From DASQGA01 sp038209555 (GTDB taxonomy: Bacteria > Actinomycetota > Thermoleophilia > Gaiellales > Gaiellaceae), in the NCBI GenBank assembly GCA_038209555.1, contig JBBQXP010000128.1, positions 1 through 6,569 of the forward strand: 6,569 nt of DNA, given 5' to 3'. Positions 1 to 5,095 of this stretch are shown one piece after another. Under the pieces are notes generated by a model. That model was given only the letters and a program-made list of their open reading frames with translations, was not told the DNA's origin and did no database searches. The position numbers and the translations under genes are program-made. Within the stretch, counting starts at the first letter, position 1. Each line of letters opens with the position of its first letter.

Positions 1-357
1 GGCCTCCGGGATGCCCAGCTTGTCCCAGGTGTCCTTGATGTCCGGGGGCAGATCCTCCCAGGAGGTGGCCTGGTTCTCGGTCGGCCGGATGTAGTAGAAG
101 ATGTTCTCGAAGTCGATCTCGGCTACGTTCCCGCCCCACTCAGGAAGCGGGCGGGCGACGAAATAGTCGAGCGACCGGTGGCGAAACCGGCGCATCCAGT
201 CCGGCTCACCCTTATGGCTCGAGATCGCGTCGACGAGATCGTGCGAGAGGCCGCGCCCGGACTTGAAGAAGTAGTCCTTGGCCTCGTCGGGGTTCGAGAA
301 GCCGTACTTGTACTCCTCGCGGATTTGCTTGACGACCTCGGTCTCGGTCGTCGCCAC
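1..357 (-). CDS. sufB: Fe-S cluster assembly scaffold SufB, N-terminal part (runs off the left edge)
   Basis: SufB is the scaffold subunit of the cytoplasmic SufBC2D complex that builds [Fe-S] clusters with sulfur from SufS. Only codons 1-119 are present; the frame is open to base 1. It begins VATTETEVVKQIREEYKYGF and continues with the family's N-terminal signatures: FFKSGRGLS, EPDWMRRFRHRSLDYF, RPLPEWGG, IDFENIFYYIRPTENQ, and PPDIKDTWDKLGIPEA at the edge. The start chosen is the GTG at 357-355, preceded on the minus strand by GGGAGGT (372-366) at normal spacing. GC3 is very high. The later catalytic and scaffold residues lie outside the window, as presumably do sufC, sufD and sufS. It is divergent from a SufR-type regulator. 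Full-length SufB is about 470 residues, so roughly a quarter is seen. Identity is confident from the sequence pattern. Confidence 0.93.
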   Translation of the reverse strand, partial: MATTETEVVKQIREEYKYGFSNPDEAKDYFFKSGRGLSHDLVDAISSHKGEPDWMRRFRHRSLDYFVARPLPEWGGNVAEIDFENIFYYIRPTENQATSWEDLPPDIKDTWDKLGIPEA

Positions 358-376
358 TACGACTCACCTCCCACCT

Positions 377-409
377 GGTCGGGGGATTGGCACCGACCCA
401 GAAGCCCCC
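377..409 (-). promoter_or_regulatory. Stem-loop in the sufB leader with two alternative pairings
   Basis: On the minus strand GGTCGG (398-393) pairs perfectly with CCGACC (382-377) across a 10-nt loop, 20 nt upstream of the sufB start and just before its Shine-Dalgarno. The same CCCCC tract (385-381) could instead pair with GGGGG (409-405), so the two folds exclude each other. No T-run follows, so it is not a classical terminator. A 12-base string within it (399-410) recurs in the leader at 5053-5064. A role in attenuation or mRNA stability is inference only. Confidence 0.35.
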
Positions 410-461
410 GCCGTCGTCATTTTGTCATGTTTTTACAGTAGAAACGATTACTATCAGTTTC

Positions 462-476
462 ATCCACGGCGTGGAT
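462..476. promoter_or_regulatory. 15-bp palindrome in the sufB/sufR intergenic region, candidate operator
   Basis: ATCCACG-G-CGTGGAT is a perfect inverted repeat with 7-base arms. It overlaps the first base of the -10-like box of the divergent regulator gene and lies within its spacer. A protein bound here would block that promoter and sit upstream of sufB. SufR proteins are known to bind inverted repeats between or before suf genes, so this is the best operator candidate. The sequence does not match the cyanobacterial (CAAC-N6-GTTG) or mycobacterial sites I recall. A second weaker repeat, GAAAC-N11-GTTTC, lies just upstream at 441-461. Confidence 0.5.
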
Positions 477-481
477 AAGAT
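476..481 (+). promoter_or_regulatory. -10-like box TAAGAT for a leaderless sufR-type transcript
   Basis: TAAGAT fits the actinobacterial TANNNT -10 pattern and ends 6 bases before the GTG at 488. That spacing puts the expected transcription start at the first base of the start codon. No Shine-Dalgarno precedes the GTG, which fits leaderless translation. No good -35 box is seen at 17-18 bases upstream. Confidence 0.45.
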
Positions 482-487
482 CTGATC

Positions 488-1186
488 GTGACAAGGACGA
501 CGAGCCGGGCAGTCGCTCAGCAGGGTGCGACGCTCCATCGCGCACTGAGCGACCGAAGCCGTGTGCGGATCCTCGAAGTCTTGCAGGAGGCTGAGGCGCC
601 TCTCGACGCCCGTGAGCTTGGAACGCGCGTCGGGTTGCACTTGAACACCGTCCGCTCGCACCTTCGGGTCCTTGCCGAGGCAGGCCTCGTCTCGGCAAGA
701 CGCGAGGAGCGCACCCGCCCCGGCCGGCCACGCGTCCTCTACGAGGCCACGGCCGAGGCGCTCGACGAACGCGCGCTCGCCAGCTATCGCCTCCTTGCGC
801 AGATCCTCGCCAGCTCCCTCGCTGGCTCAGAGCGCGACCCCAGCGCTCGCGCCGAGGAGGCTGGACGGGTGTGGGGCGCGCACCTCGTCCGCAAGCCGCC
901 ACCGTTTGCATCGATCTCGAAGGAGGAGACGATCGACGAGGTCGTTCGCCTCCACGAGGAGTACGGTTTCAGGCCCAAGCTCAGGCGAGCGAAGAGCGGG
1001 CAGGAGCTCGTACTGAAGCGCTGTCCCTTCCAGGAGGTGGCGACGACCTACCAGGCCGTCATCTGTCCGCTCCATCTCGGTCTCATGAGGGGAGCCCTGG
1101 CGGAGCTCGGGACTGGCGTCGAAGCGGACTGGCTCGAGCCCTTCGCCGAGCCAGGCGCCTGCGTCGGCCACTTGACCGGCGCGTGA
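488..1186 (+). CDS. sufR: SufR-type winged-helix Fe-S-sensing transcriptional regulator
   Basis: Protein of 232 residues. An ArsR/DeoR-like winged helix fills residues about 18-85: LSDRSRVRILEVLQ, then LDARELGTRVGLHLNTVRSH as the helix-turn-helix (39-58), and a wing with RPGRP (78-82). A linker helix and a C-terminal domain follow. That domain carries C179, C193 and C225, spaced C-X13-C-X31-C, with H196 nearby. This arrangement is typical of SufR repressors, which hold an Fe-S cluster and repress suf genes when the cluster is present. The GTG start at 488 is chosen because the HTH begins soon after it and the -10 box fits a leaderless transcript. The divergent position next to sufB resembles cyanobacteria; in mycobacteria the homologue lies in the same direction as sufB. 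Autoregulation through the 462-476 palindrome is inferred. It could instead be a related cysteine-containing regulator, but context favours SufR. Confidence 0.85.
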   Translation: MTRTTSRAVAQQGATLHRALSDRSRVRILEVLQEAEAPLDARELGTRVGLHLNTVRSHLRVLAEAGLVSARREERTRPGRPRVLYEATAEALDERALASYRLLAQILASSLAGSERDPSARAEEAGRVWGAHLVRKPPPFASISKEETIDEVVRLHEEYGFRPKLRRAKSGQELVLKRCPFQEVATTYQAVICPLHLGLMRGALAELGTGVEADWLEPFAEPGACVGHLTGA

Positions 1187-1465
1187 AGGGCGGCCTCGAC
1201 TCCTCTTGGTAGATGGGACAGCAACCCTCGACCGTGCGAGCGGACTCCTCACGGCCTTCGTCGCTGATCGCTCCGAGAACCTTCTGGGACTGAGACTAGG
1301 ACGAATACCGATGGCGGGCCGGCGCCTTCCTTATCCGTTCAAGGTGTAAGGGAGGTGTTTTTCGTGGCAGCCGGAACCGTCGAACGGTTTACGGGCGCGG
1401 GCGGCCTATTCAAGGTCCGGCTCGACCTCCTAGGTGCAACCCCTGCCGCCCGGCAGGGAGGTGCG
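1187..1465. other. Intergenic stretch with hairpins, no gene seen
   Basis: No convincing coding region lies between the regulator and the zinc-ribbon remnant. A frame from GTG 1355 stays open into that remnant, but its first 37 codons do not look conserved and a better start exists at 1466. AACCGT-CGA-ACGGTT (1375-1389) is a perfect inverted repeat with a 3-base loop and no T-run after it. TTCAAGGT occurs twice (1338-1345 and 1409-1416). I see no clear terminator for the upstream regulator. Confidence 0.4.
1441..1458 (+). promoter_or_regulatory. Perfect hairpin overlapping a Shine-Dalgarno
   Basis: CCCTGCCG-CC-CGGCAGGG has 8-base perfect arms (7 bp with a GCCC loop if the closing pairs are strained). 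Its 3' arm merges with AGGGAGG (1455-1461), the likely ribosome site for the GTG at 1466. The folded RNA would hide part of that site. No T-run follows, so termination is unlikely. A translational control role is inference. Confidence 0.4.
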
Positions 1466-1892
1466 GTGTATCCGCGGCCAGAGCATGCGCGAGCACGGCT
1501 GAGCCGCAGGCAGGCGGCGGGGAGGGCACTTCGCCGCTACTGCTCTGGCTGCGCGCGTGAGACCGAGCACGGCCCGTGGTCAAGTCAAGTCACGGGCCGG
1601 CGCACATAGCCTCAATCCGGTGGCCGGTCGCCGAACCGGCCGGCGGTACCACGATCTGCCAGGATTGCGGCCAGGTTCGCGTTGCCGCCACTCGCCCGAC
1701 GGCCCGGCTTGGTCGAGCTGGCCCAAGACGCCGGCTGAGCCTGCCGCGAGGCGGAATGGCAAGCCGACAGAGCCGGTGTCGGCTCCGCCGTCCGACGAGG
1801 GAGCTTCCGAGGCCGCCCGGAGAACGAGTGGATACCGCCGCGGCCGGAGTCGCCGAGCCAAGCGAAGGCTTCTTCGTGCGCACACGGGCTGA
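1466..1892 (+). pseudogene. Remnant of a small double zinc-ribbon-like protein, frames broken
   Basis: I do not recognise a named family. From GTG 1466, with AGGGAGG five bases upstream, the frame reads VYPRPEHARARLSRR and then RRYCSGCARETEHGPW, a CxxC knuckle followed by His. That frame stops at 1609. In the next frame, from about 1590, comes a second knuckle, SIRWPVAEPAGGTTICQDCG. In the third frame, from about 1690, comes PAWSSWPKTPAEPAARRNGK, running to a stop at 1892. Each change of frame equals one missing base. Two CxxC pairs about 40 codons apart suggest one original protein with a zinc-binding fold. Either the gene is decayed or two bases were lost in the sequence. The upstream GTG at 1355 would give a longer N-terminus but lacks support. 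Function unknown. Confidence 0.4.
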
Positions 1893-2015
1893 CCTCCGCC
1901 GCCTCGAGGCTCCGCCGCCGCGCGCCGTCATGTGGAGCACGCGCTGAACAGCGATCGCAGCCGAGTACCTAAGCGCCACGACGAGCGCCGCGGAGGACAG
2001 TCTCCTGACGGCCGC

Positions 2016-2256
2016 ATGGTGCGCGTTTGCTTGAGCGACGACCGGTATGCCTGGCTGTGCGACGCTGCCGCCGAACACAAGCCGCCGCTGAGCGCGGATG
2101 AGCTGCTGCGCCAGCTCGTCGATCAGGCGATCGCCGAGGGCAAGGCTGCGGTGTTGCGACGGGCAGAGCAAGCTCGAGATCTACCGCGCGAGCGGCTACG
2201 CAGAGCATCATCCCGACTACCCAGATTTCCCCGGCGGACTCCCTGACGAGTCGTAG
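2016..2256 (+). pseudogene. Ribbon-helix-helix-like small protein with a probable frameshift
   Basis: From ATG 2016 the protein reads MVRVCLSDDRYAWLCDAAAE and continues HKPPLSADELLRQLVDQAIA. This fits a CopG/Arc-type ribbon-helix-helix: a short strand at residues 2-7, a helix at 8-22, a turn, and a helix at about 27-42. Such proteins bind DNA as dimers, often as antitoxins or autorepressors. In the original frame the tail becomes arginine-rich and stops at 2246. One base later, from about 2167, a much more natural tail appears: KLEIYRASGYAEHHPDYPDF, then PGGLPDES and TAG at 2254-2256. I infer a +1 frame break near 2165. The original frame also runs upstream to 1932, and a fragment in another frame (FFVRTRADLRRLEA, near 1870-1910) may be more of the same gene. 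No toxin gene follows. There is no good Shine-Dalgarno before 2016; GGAGG at 1992-1996 is too far. Confidence 0.4.
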
Positions 2257-2568
2257 ACCGGACGACTCTCTGGAGATCGAGCGGCCCCGGCTTGCGGTCG
2301 CCGGCCAAGCCGTGACGGGCGAGACCTGCCCTCGCAAGCCCCGAGTCATACCGGGCCCCCCTGGCTCGATTGCGACCGCTGCGGCTGGAGGCACTACCAA
2401 GCCCCATCATGGGGCGGCTGGCGACTCGTGACGGTCTTCGAGTCCCGTGGGGCGCTCGTACCCTCACCAAGGACGGGCGAGGCGACTCGAACGCCTAGCG
2501 GATTCTCAGGTCGCCCACAGGAACGGCTCGTAGCCTTGGAACCAAACCGCAACGAAAGGGGACGACCG
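2257..2568 (+). other. Stretch with one CxxC fragment, no supported gene
   Basis: One frame is open from 2257 to 2667, but it has no good start. Within it, at about 2371-2430, it reads WLDCDRCGWRHYQAPSWGGW, a CxxC plus tryptophans and His that looks like a piece of another small zinc-binding protein. GC3 outside that piece is ordinary and I cannot identify a family. TTGGAACCAA (2536-2545) is a short palindrome about 25 bases before the leader ORF start. GAAAGGGG (2554-2561) is the ribosome site of that ORF. No clear promoter is visible. Confidence 0.3.
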
Positions 2569-2667
2569 ATGAGAAAGATGGACCGGCGCCAGGCGCTCCT
2601 GATTCAACCGCAGGCAGCGAACGACCCGTGGGAAGCGGCGTGGACGAGGCGACCTCCGGTGCTATGA
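2569..2667 (+). CDS. 32-aa ORF ahead of clpP, possible leader peptide
   Basis: ATG 2569 has a strong Shine-Dalgarno, GAAAGGGG (2554-2561), seven bases upstream. It encodes 32 residues, starting MRKMDRRQALLIQPQ and ending TRRPPVL, with two tryptophans near the end. No family is recognised. Its TGA at 2665-2667 overlaps an in-frame upstream ATG of clpP at 2664 in the form ATGA, the usual geometry for translational coupling. It may be a leader or coupling ORF that passes ribosomes to clpP. It could also be chance, since clpP has its own site further down. Confidence 0.4.
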   Translation: MRKMDRRQALLIQPQAANDPWEAAWTRRPPVL

Positions 2668-2696
2668 AGGTGTCGACCCCGGCAGCAAGGAGCCGC

Positions 2697-3323
2697 ATGA
2701 GTCCGCTGATTCCGATGGTGGTCGAGCAGACCGCGTACGGCGAGCGTACGTTCGACATCTACTCGCGCCTCCTCAACGAGCGGATTATCTTCCTCGGCAG
2801 CCCGGTCGATGACGAGATCGCGAACTTGACGATCGCCGAGCTGCTGCATCTCGAGTCCGAGGACCCTGACAAGGACATCGCGCTCTACATCAACTGCCCT
2901 GGCGGTTCCGTCTACGCCGGCCTGGCCATTTACGACGCGATGCAGTTCGTCAAGCCCGCGATCGCGACGATCTCCGTCGGGATCGCGATGTCGATGGGAG
3001 CGCTCCTGCTTGCGGGCGGCGCGCAGGGGAAACGGATGGCGCTCCCGAACGCCAAGATCCTCATCCACCAGCTCTGGGGTGGCTTCGAGGGCGAGGCGAG
3101 CGACATCGAGATTCAGGCGCGGGAGACGATCGCGCGGCGGATGGAGGAGCTGATCGCTCAGCACAGCGGGCAGCCGCTCGAGAAGGTCTCCAAGGACATG
3201 GAACGCGACTACTTTATGAGCGCAGAGGAAGCTATCGTGTACGGGATCATCGACGGGGTGCTCACGCACCGCGTCGCCGGACGCGTCGCCACCGCAGGCT
3301 CCGGGAAGCTTGTGGGTGCGTAA
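2697..3323 (+). CDS. clpP: ATP-dependent Clp protease proteolytic subunit ClpP
   Basis: ClpP forms the double-heptamer chamber that degrades proteins fed in by ClpX, ClpC or ClpA in the cytoplasm. From ATG 2697 it has 208 residues, the normal family length. The N-terminus MSPLIPMVVEQT forms the axial loop region in this family. The oxyanion segment PGGSV is at 68-72. The triad is complete: Ser99 in MSMGALLLAGG, His124 in KILIHQ, Asp171 in MERDYFMSAEEA. Residue 67 before PGG is Cys, where Ser is more common. The start is chosen by family match and by AAGGAG (2687-2692) four bases upstream. An in-frame ATG at 2664 would add 11 residues and overlaps the stop of the 32-codon ORF, and a GTG at 2628 is also in frame. 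No clpX or second clpP is adjacent, so this may be one of several paralogues in the genome. The gene is intact and GC3 is high. Confidence 0.95.
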   Translation: MSPLIPMVVEQTAYGERTFDIYSRLLNERIIFLGSPVDDEIANLTIAELLHLESEDPDKDIALYINCPGGSVYAGLAIYDAMQFVKPAIATISVGIAMSMGALLLAGGAQGKRMALPNAKILIHQLWGGFEGEASDIEIQARETIARRMEELIAQHSGQPLEKVSKDMERDYFMSAEEAIVYGIIDGVLTHRVAGRVATAGSGKLVGA

Positions 3324-3384
3324 ACTCTGTCCGCCGACTCGGTTTGTCTTGCAAATCCGGAAACTCAGAAGCGAGCCGAGTTTA
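3321..3384 (+). repeat. Nested inverted repeats at the end of clpP
   Basis: TAAACTC (3321-3327, starting with the clpP stop codon) is complementary to GAGTTTA (3378-3384). ACTCGG (3337-3342) is complementary to CCGAGT (3376-3381). Inside lies GGTTTG (3341-3346) against CAAATC (3352-3357), with one G-T pair. The folds overlap, so only some can form at once. There is no T-run of the usual kind after the structure. It could act as a weak terminator or protect the 3' end. Confidence 0.35.
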
Positions 3385-3672
3385 TGCACCGATACGCCTG
3401 CGGCGCAGCGATGAACTTCACCCACGACGTCCAGCGGGTTCGCCGCCTTGGCGGCTATCGAGCGCTCCAGCCGGTTCTGCAGGATCCCTATGACATCGAC
3501 GTGCGCCAAGCGAAACAGCTCCTCGCGCGTCACAGACTGCGGCTGAGCAAGCCCGCTGGTCTTGCGCCTCGTTCCGACCTTCTTGGTCGTAGGGGAAGTC
3601 GGACGTTGGCTCTGAATACGCCGGAAGCCAGGTCGCCTTAATGTCGGGGGATGTGAGAAAGGCGGAAGGAGC
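3385..3672. other. Stretch between clpP and the phage remnant, no gene I can support
   Basis: Both strands have open frames. Plus: 3384-3641, starting MHRYACGAAMNFTHDVQRVR. Minus: from a GTG at 3533, starting VTREELFRLAHVDVIGILQN and running on antisense through clpP. Neither shows a family I recognise, a good ribosome site or a better codon pattern than the other. The minus frame has near-perfect GC3 for its first 38 codons and then loses it. It may be a remnant of a gene that ended here. Left unassigned. Confidence 0.3.
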
Positions 3673-4213
3673 CTAGGCCGGAGTGCGCGCCACTCGCCGG
3701 AGGCCGAGGGAAACCGTGAGACGCCACTCTGCACCTCGCTTCTCGAGCTTCAGCAGCTCTTTGAGCGCACCCAGCCGCTCGCGCGCGCTCCCGCTTGTGT
3801 CCTGGCGAGCACGATCCGCTGCAGCTCGCGCACATAATCGGCGAACTCCGCCCGCGGCTGCTGCTCACCGGCTTGCTGCCGCTGGATCGCCGCCGAGATC
3901 TTCTCCAACCAGTGATCGAGCTGGCGCGAGACCCGCCAGCGGTGGTTCAGCAGACAGCGAGCCTTCCCCGCCTTATCGACCAAACCGCGGGCATCCAGAT
4001 CACGATCGATCGCCTCGAGGATCGCCGCGCAGCGCGCAGCCTCGTGCACCCCAGCCGCTGCGTGGGCGAGAACGCGAACGATTGCGCCAGCTCGCTCGCG
4101 ATCTCGGCGGCGCGCGCCTCGATCAAGCGCCGCGAATGCGCACCGTGCCTAGCCGCGTTCACGTTCCCCGGTTGCGAGGCAACAAGCGTCTCCGGATTGC
4201 CGCGCCTGTTCAT
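3673..4213 (-). pseudogene. Phage-type small protein (possibly packaging-associated), two frameshifts
   Basis: Read across three frames, this gives about 180 residues. The first frame, from ATG 4213, reads MNRRGNPETLVASQPGNVNA, ARHGAHSRRLIEARAAEIAS and ends near SPTQRL. The second frame, from about 4050, reads VHEAARCAAILEAIDRDLDA, RGLVDKAGKARCLLNHRWRV and on to FADYVRELQRIVL. The third frame, from about 3805, reads QDTSGSARERLGALKELLKL and stops at TAG 3675-3673. Both breaks fit one lost base: one in a GGGG run (4049-4052), one at 3805-3806 where an extra G would give VLGQD. The N-terminal 'GNxxAxxHGA' pattern and the helical body resemble proteins found beside phage terminases, sometimes called small terminase subunits. 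That name is tentative. The frame is also open upstream to 4282. It lies in the same direction as the terminase remnant. Confidence 0.5.
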
Positions 4214-4234
4214 CTGCCGAGCCGTATCGGCCAC

Positions 4235-4269
4235 AACGCCGCTCACTAAAGCCCCGAAGCGGCGTTTTT
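4235..4269 (+). terminator. Hairpin with T-run, intrinsic terminator on the plus strand
   Basis: AACGCCGCT (4235-4243) pairs perfectly with AGCGGCGTT (4258-4266) across a 14-base loop, and TTTTT (4265-4269) follows on the plus strand. That is the form of an intrinsic terminator for plus-strand RNA. No plus-strand gene is seen nearby, since clpP ends 900 bases earlier. It would stop antisense transcripts entering the minus-strand block. On the minus strand the hairpin is not followed by a T-run. Confidence 0.45.
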
Positions 4270-4302
4270 CACAAATGAACACTTTCCATTTTCCGGACTC
4301 GT

Positions 4303-4517
4303 CTACTCCCTCCAGCCTTGCGCGAGCGGCCTGGCGTTTGCGCGGTAGATGACCACGTAGCGGTTCCCGCGCTCGTCGATGCCAGGGACGCGGGTCCTCT
4401 CGAGCTGTCGGCTAGCTGAGCGTGAAGCCCTCGCATCGTCGCTCGGCGAGCGGCGCAGTCGGCCATGAATGCGGCGTGGCTGAGTGTGCGACGGGGAGTT
4501 TTGGCGTTAGACGGCAT
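4303..4517 (-). pseudogene. Third small gene of the overlapping cassette, frameshifted
   Basis: ATG 4517 overlaps the TAA of the preceding gene by 11 bases. The first frame reads MPSNAKTPRRTLSHAAFMAD, then CAARRATMRGLHAQLADSSR, and then becomes Ser/Thr/Gly-rich. One base off, from about 4395, a more natural tail reads RVPGIDERGNRYVVIYRANA and RPLAQGWRE, stopping at TAG 4305-4303. Joined, it would be about 70 residues. The break fits one lost base between about 4390 and 4402. Unbroken, the first frame runs to 4269 (82 aa). No family recognised; the GIDERGNRYVVIYR segment looks like a small beta-hairpin. It follows two intact genes with the same overlap style. Confidence 0.4.
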
Positions 4518-4821
4518 CGGGATCGTCCTCCTTCGCTGCGACGAACCAAGCCGCGAGGGCTCGCAGCTCCTGGAGCATCTGCTTGCGCTGCGGCGAGCCG
4601 AGCGATGAGCTCTGAGCGATGGCCTCTTCGAGATCGCGGCAGTCGGTGCCGCGTGCGAGCTGCGGTCGCTTCGCCCCAGAGATGCCCTTGAGCGTCTCCT
4701 CCGGCCGGTGACCGGCCCACATGGAATCGCGGCGGGCGAGGAGATCCTCGGCCGTCACGTCGTCGACGGGGACCCAGCCGCGAGCAGGAATCCACATTTC
4801 CTTCGTCCCTTGGCTAGGCAT
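4507..4821 (-). CDS. Small protein of unknown function, 104 aa, phage-type context
   Basis: It begins MPSQGTKEMWIPARGWVPVD and ends AAWFVAAKEDDPDAV. The N-terminal third is short and tryptophan-containing (WIPARGWVPVDD, residues 10-21). The C-terminal part is predicted helical, with DLEEAIAQ and QRKQMLQELRALAAWFVAAK (residues about 63-97). No signal peptide or membrane segment and no known motif. ATG 4821 is chosen because it overlaps the upstream stop as ATGCCTAG (8 bases), with AGGGA about 9 bases before it. The open frame extends upstream to 4890, but that part is the shadow of the preceding gene. Coupled to the 73-aa gene. The frame is intact with high GC3, so it is probably expressed. 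Function unknown. Confidence 0.6.
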   Translation of the reverse strand: MPSQGTKEMWIPARGWVPVDDVTAEDLLARRDSMWAGHRPEETLKGISGAKRPQLARGTDCRDLEEAIAQSSSLGSPQRKQMLQELRALAAWFVAAKEDDPDAV

Positions 4822-5035
4822 CGCGATCGTCCCTGCTGCTCTCGAAGTAAGCCTCGGTGGCGCCGGGGTCGAGGCGATCCATGACCACACCTAGCGCATG
4901 TCCGAGGTCGCCGGTCATGCGTTCGTGAAGCGCCTGGATGTCGTGCAGGAGCTCCGTCTCGAGTCGGAGGAGCTCGAAGATCACCTCGCGATCCCTAAGG
5001 GCTTCGAGGGTTGCGGGGGTTGCGGATACGGCCAT
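4814..5035 (-). CDS. Small helical acidic protein, 73 aa, unknown function
   Basis: It begins MAVSATPATLEALRDREVIF. The centre, ELLRLETELLHDIQALHERM (residues 21-40), has leucines at heptad-like spacing and could form a coiled coil. The tail is acidic, ending SSRDDRDA. ATG 5035 has a strong Shine-Dalgarno, AAGGAGG, six bases upstream, and a structured leader before that. Its stop overlaps the next gene's start by 8 bases, so the two are translated together. Size, density and position behind a terminase remnant suggest a phage accessory gene, but no family is recognised. Confidence 0.65.
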   Translation of the reverse strand: MAVSATPATLEALRDREVIFELLRLETELLHDIQALHERMTGDLGHALGVVMDRLDPGATEAYFESSRDDRDA

Positions 5036-5057
5036 GTCGGCCTCCTTCCGCGCAGAA

Positions 5058-5095
5058 GCCCCCGGAACCGGTGAGTAAGCACCGAGCCCGAGGGC
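5058..5095 (-). promoter_or_regulatory. Two-tier stem-loop in the leader of the 73/104-aa gene pair
   Basis: On the minus strand GCCCTCGG (5095-5088) pairs with CCGGGGGC (5065-5058), eight pairs with one G-T. Inside, CGGTG (5084-5080) pairs with CACCG (5073-5069) around a CTTACT loop, separated from the outer stem by symmetrical 3-base internal loops. It ends about 10 bases before the AAGGAGG site. There is no T-run on either strand. The 12 bases at 5053-5064 (CAGAAGCCCCCG) also occur at 399-410 in the sufB leader. It may be an RNA control element or a protein site. Function unknown. Confidence 0.45.

Noticed and set aside
417..911. A 164-codon minus-strand frame opposite the regulator
   Set aside because: Antisense shadow of the winged-helix gene, very arginine-rich, and it crosses the divergent promoter region.
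1355..1465. N-terminal extension of the zinc-ribbon ORF from GTG 1355
   Set aside because: The region contains two strong hairpins and no conserved-looking protein. GTG 1466 has a good ribosome site and leads straight into the CxxC segment.
1590..2171. A 193-codon minus-strand open frame
   Set aside because: Arginine/alanine/serine-rich shadow composition, no ribosome site. The plus-strand fragments over the same bases are more protein-like.
2428..2460. TTCGAGTCC resembling a tRNA T-loop
   Set aside because: The flanking bases do not form a 5-bp T-stem, and no acceptor, D or anticodon arms could be placed.
2604..3734. A 376-codon open frame on the minus strand
   Set aside because: Most of it is antisense to clpP, where high GC makes long shadow frames. 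Only its first part (3324-3600) lies outside clpP, and that part has no recognised family.
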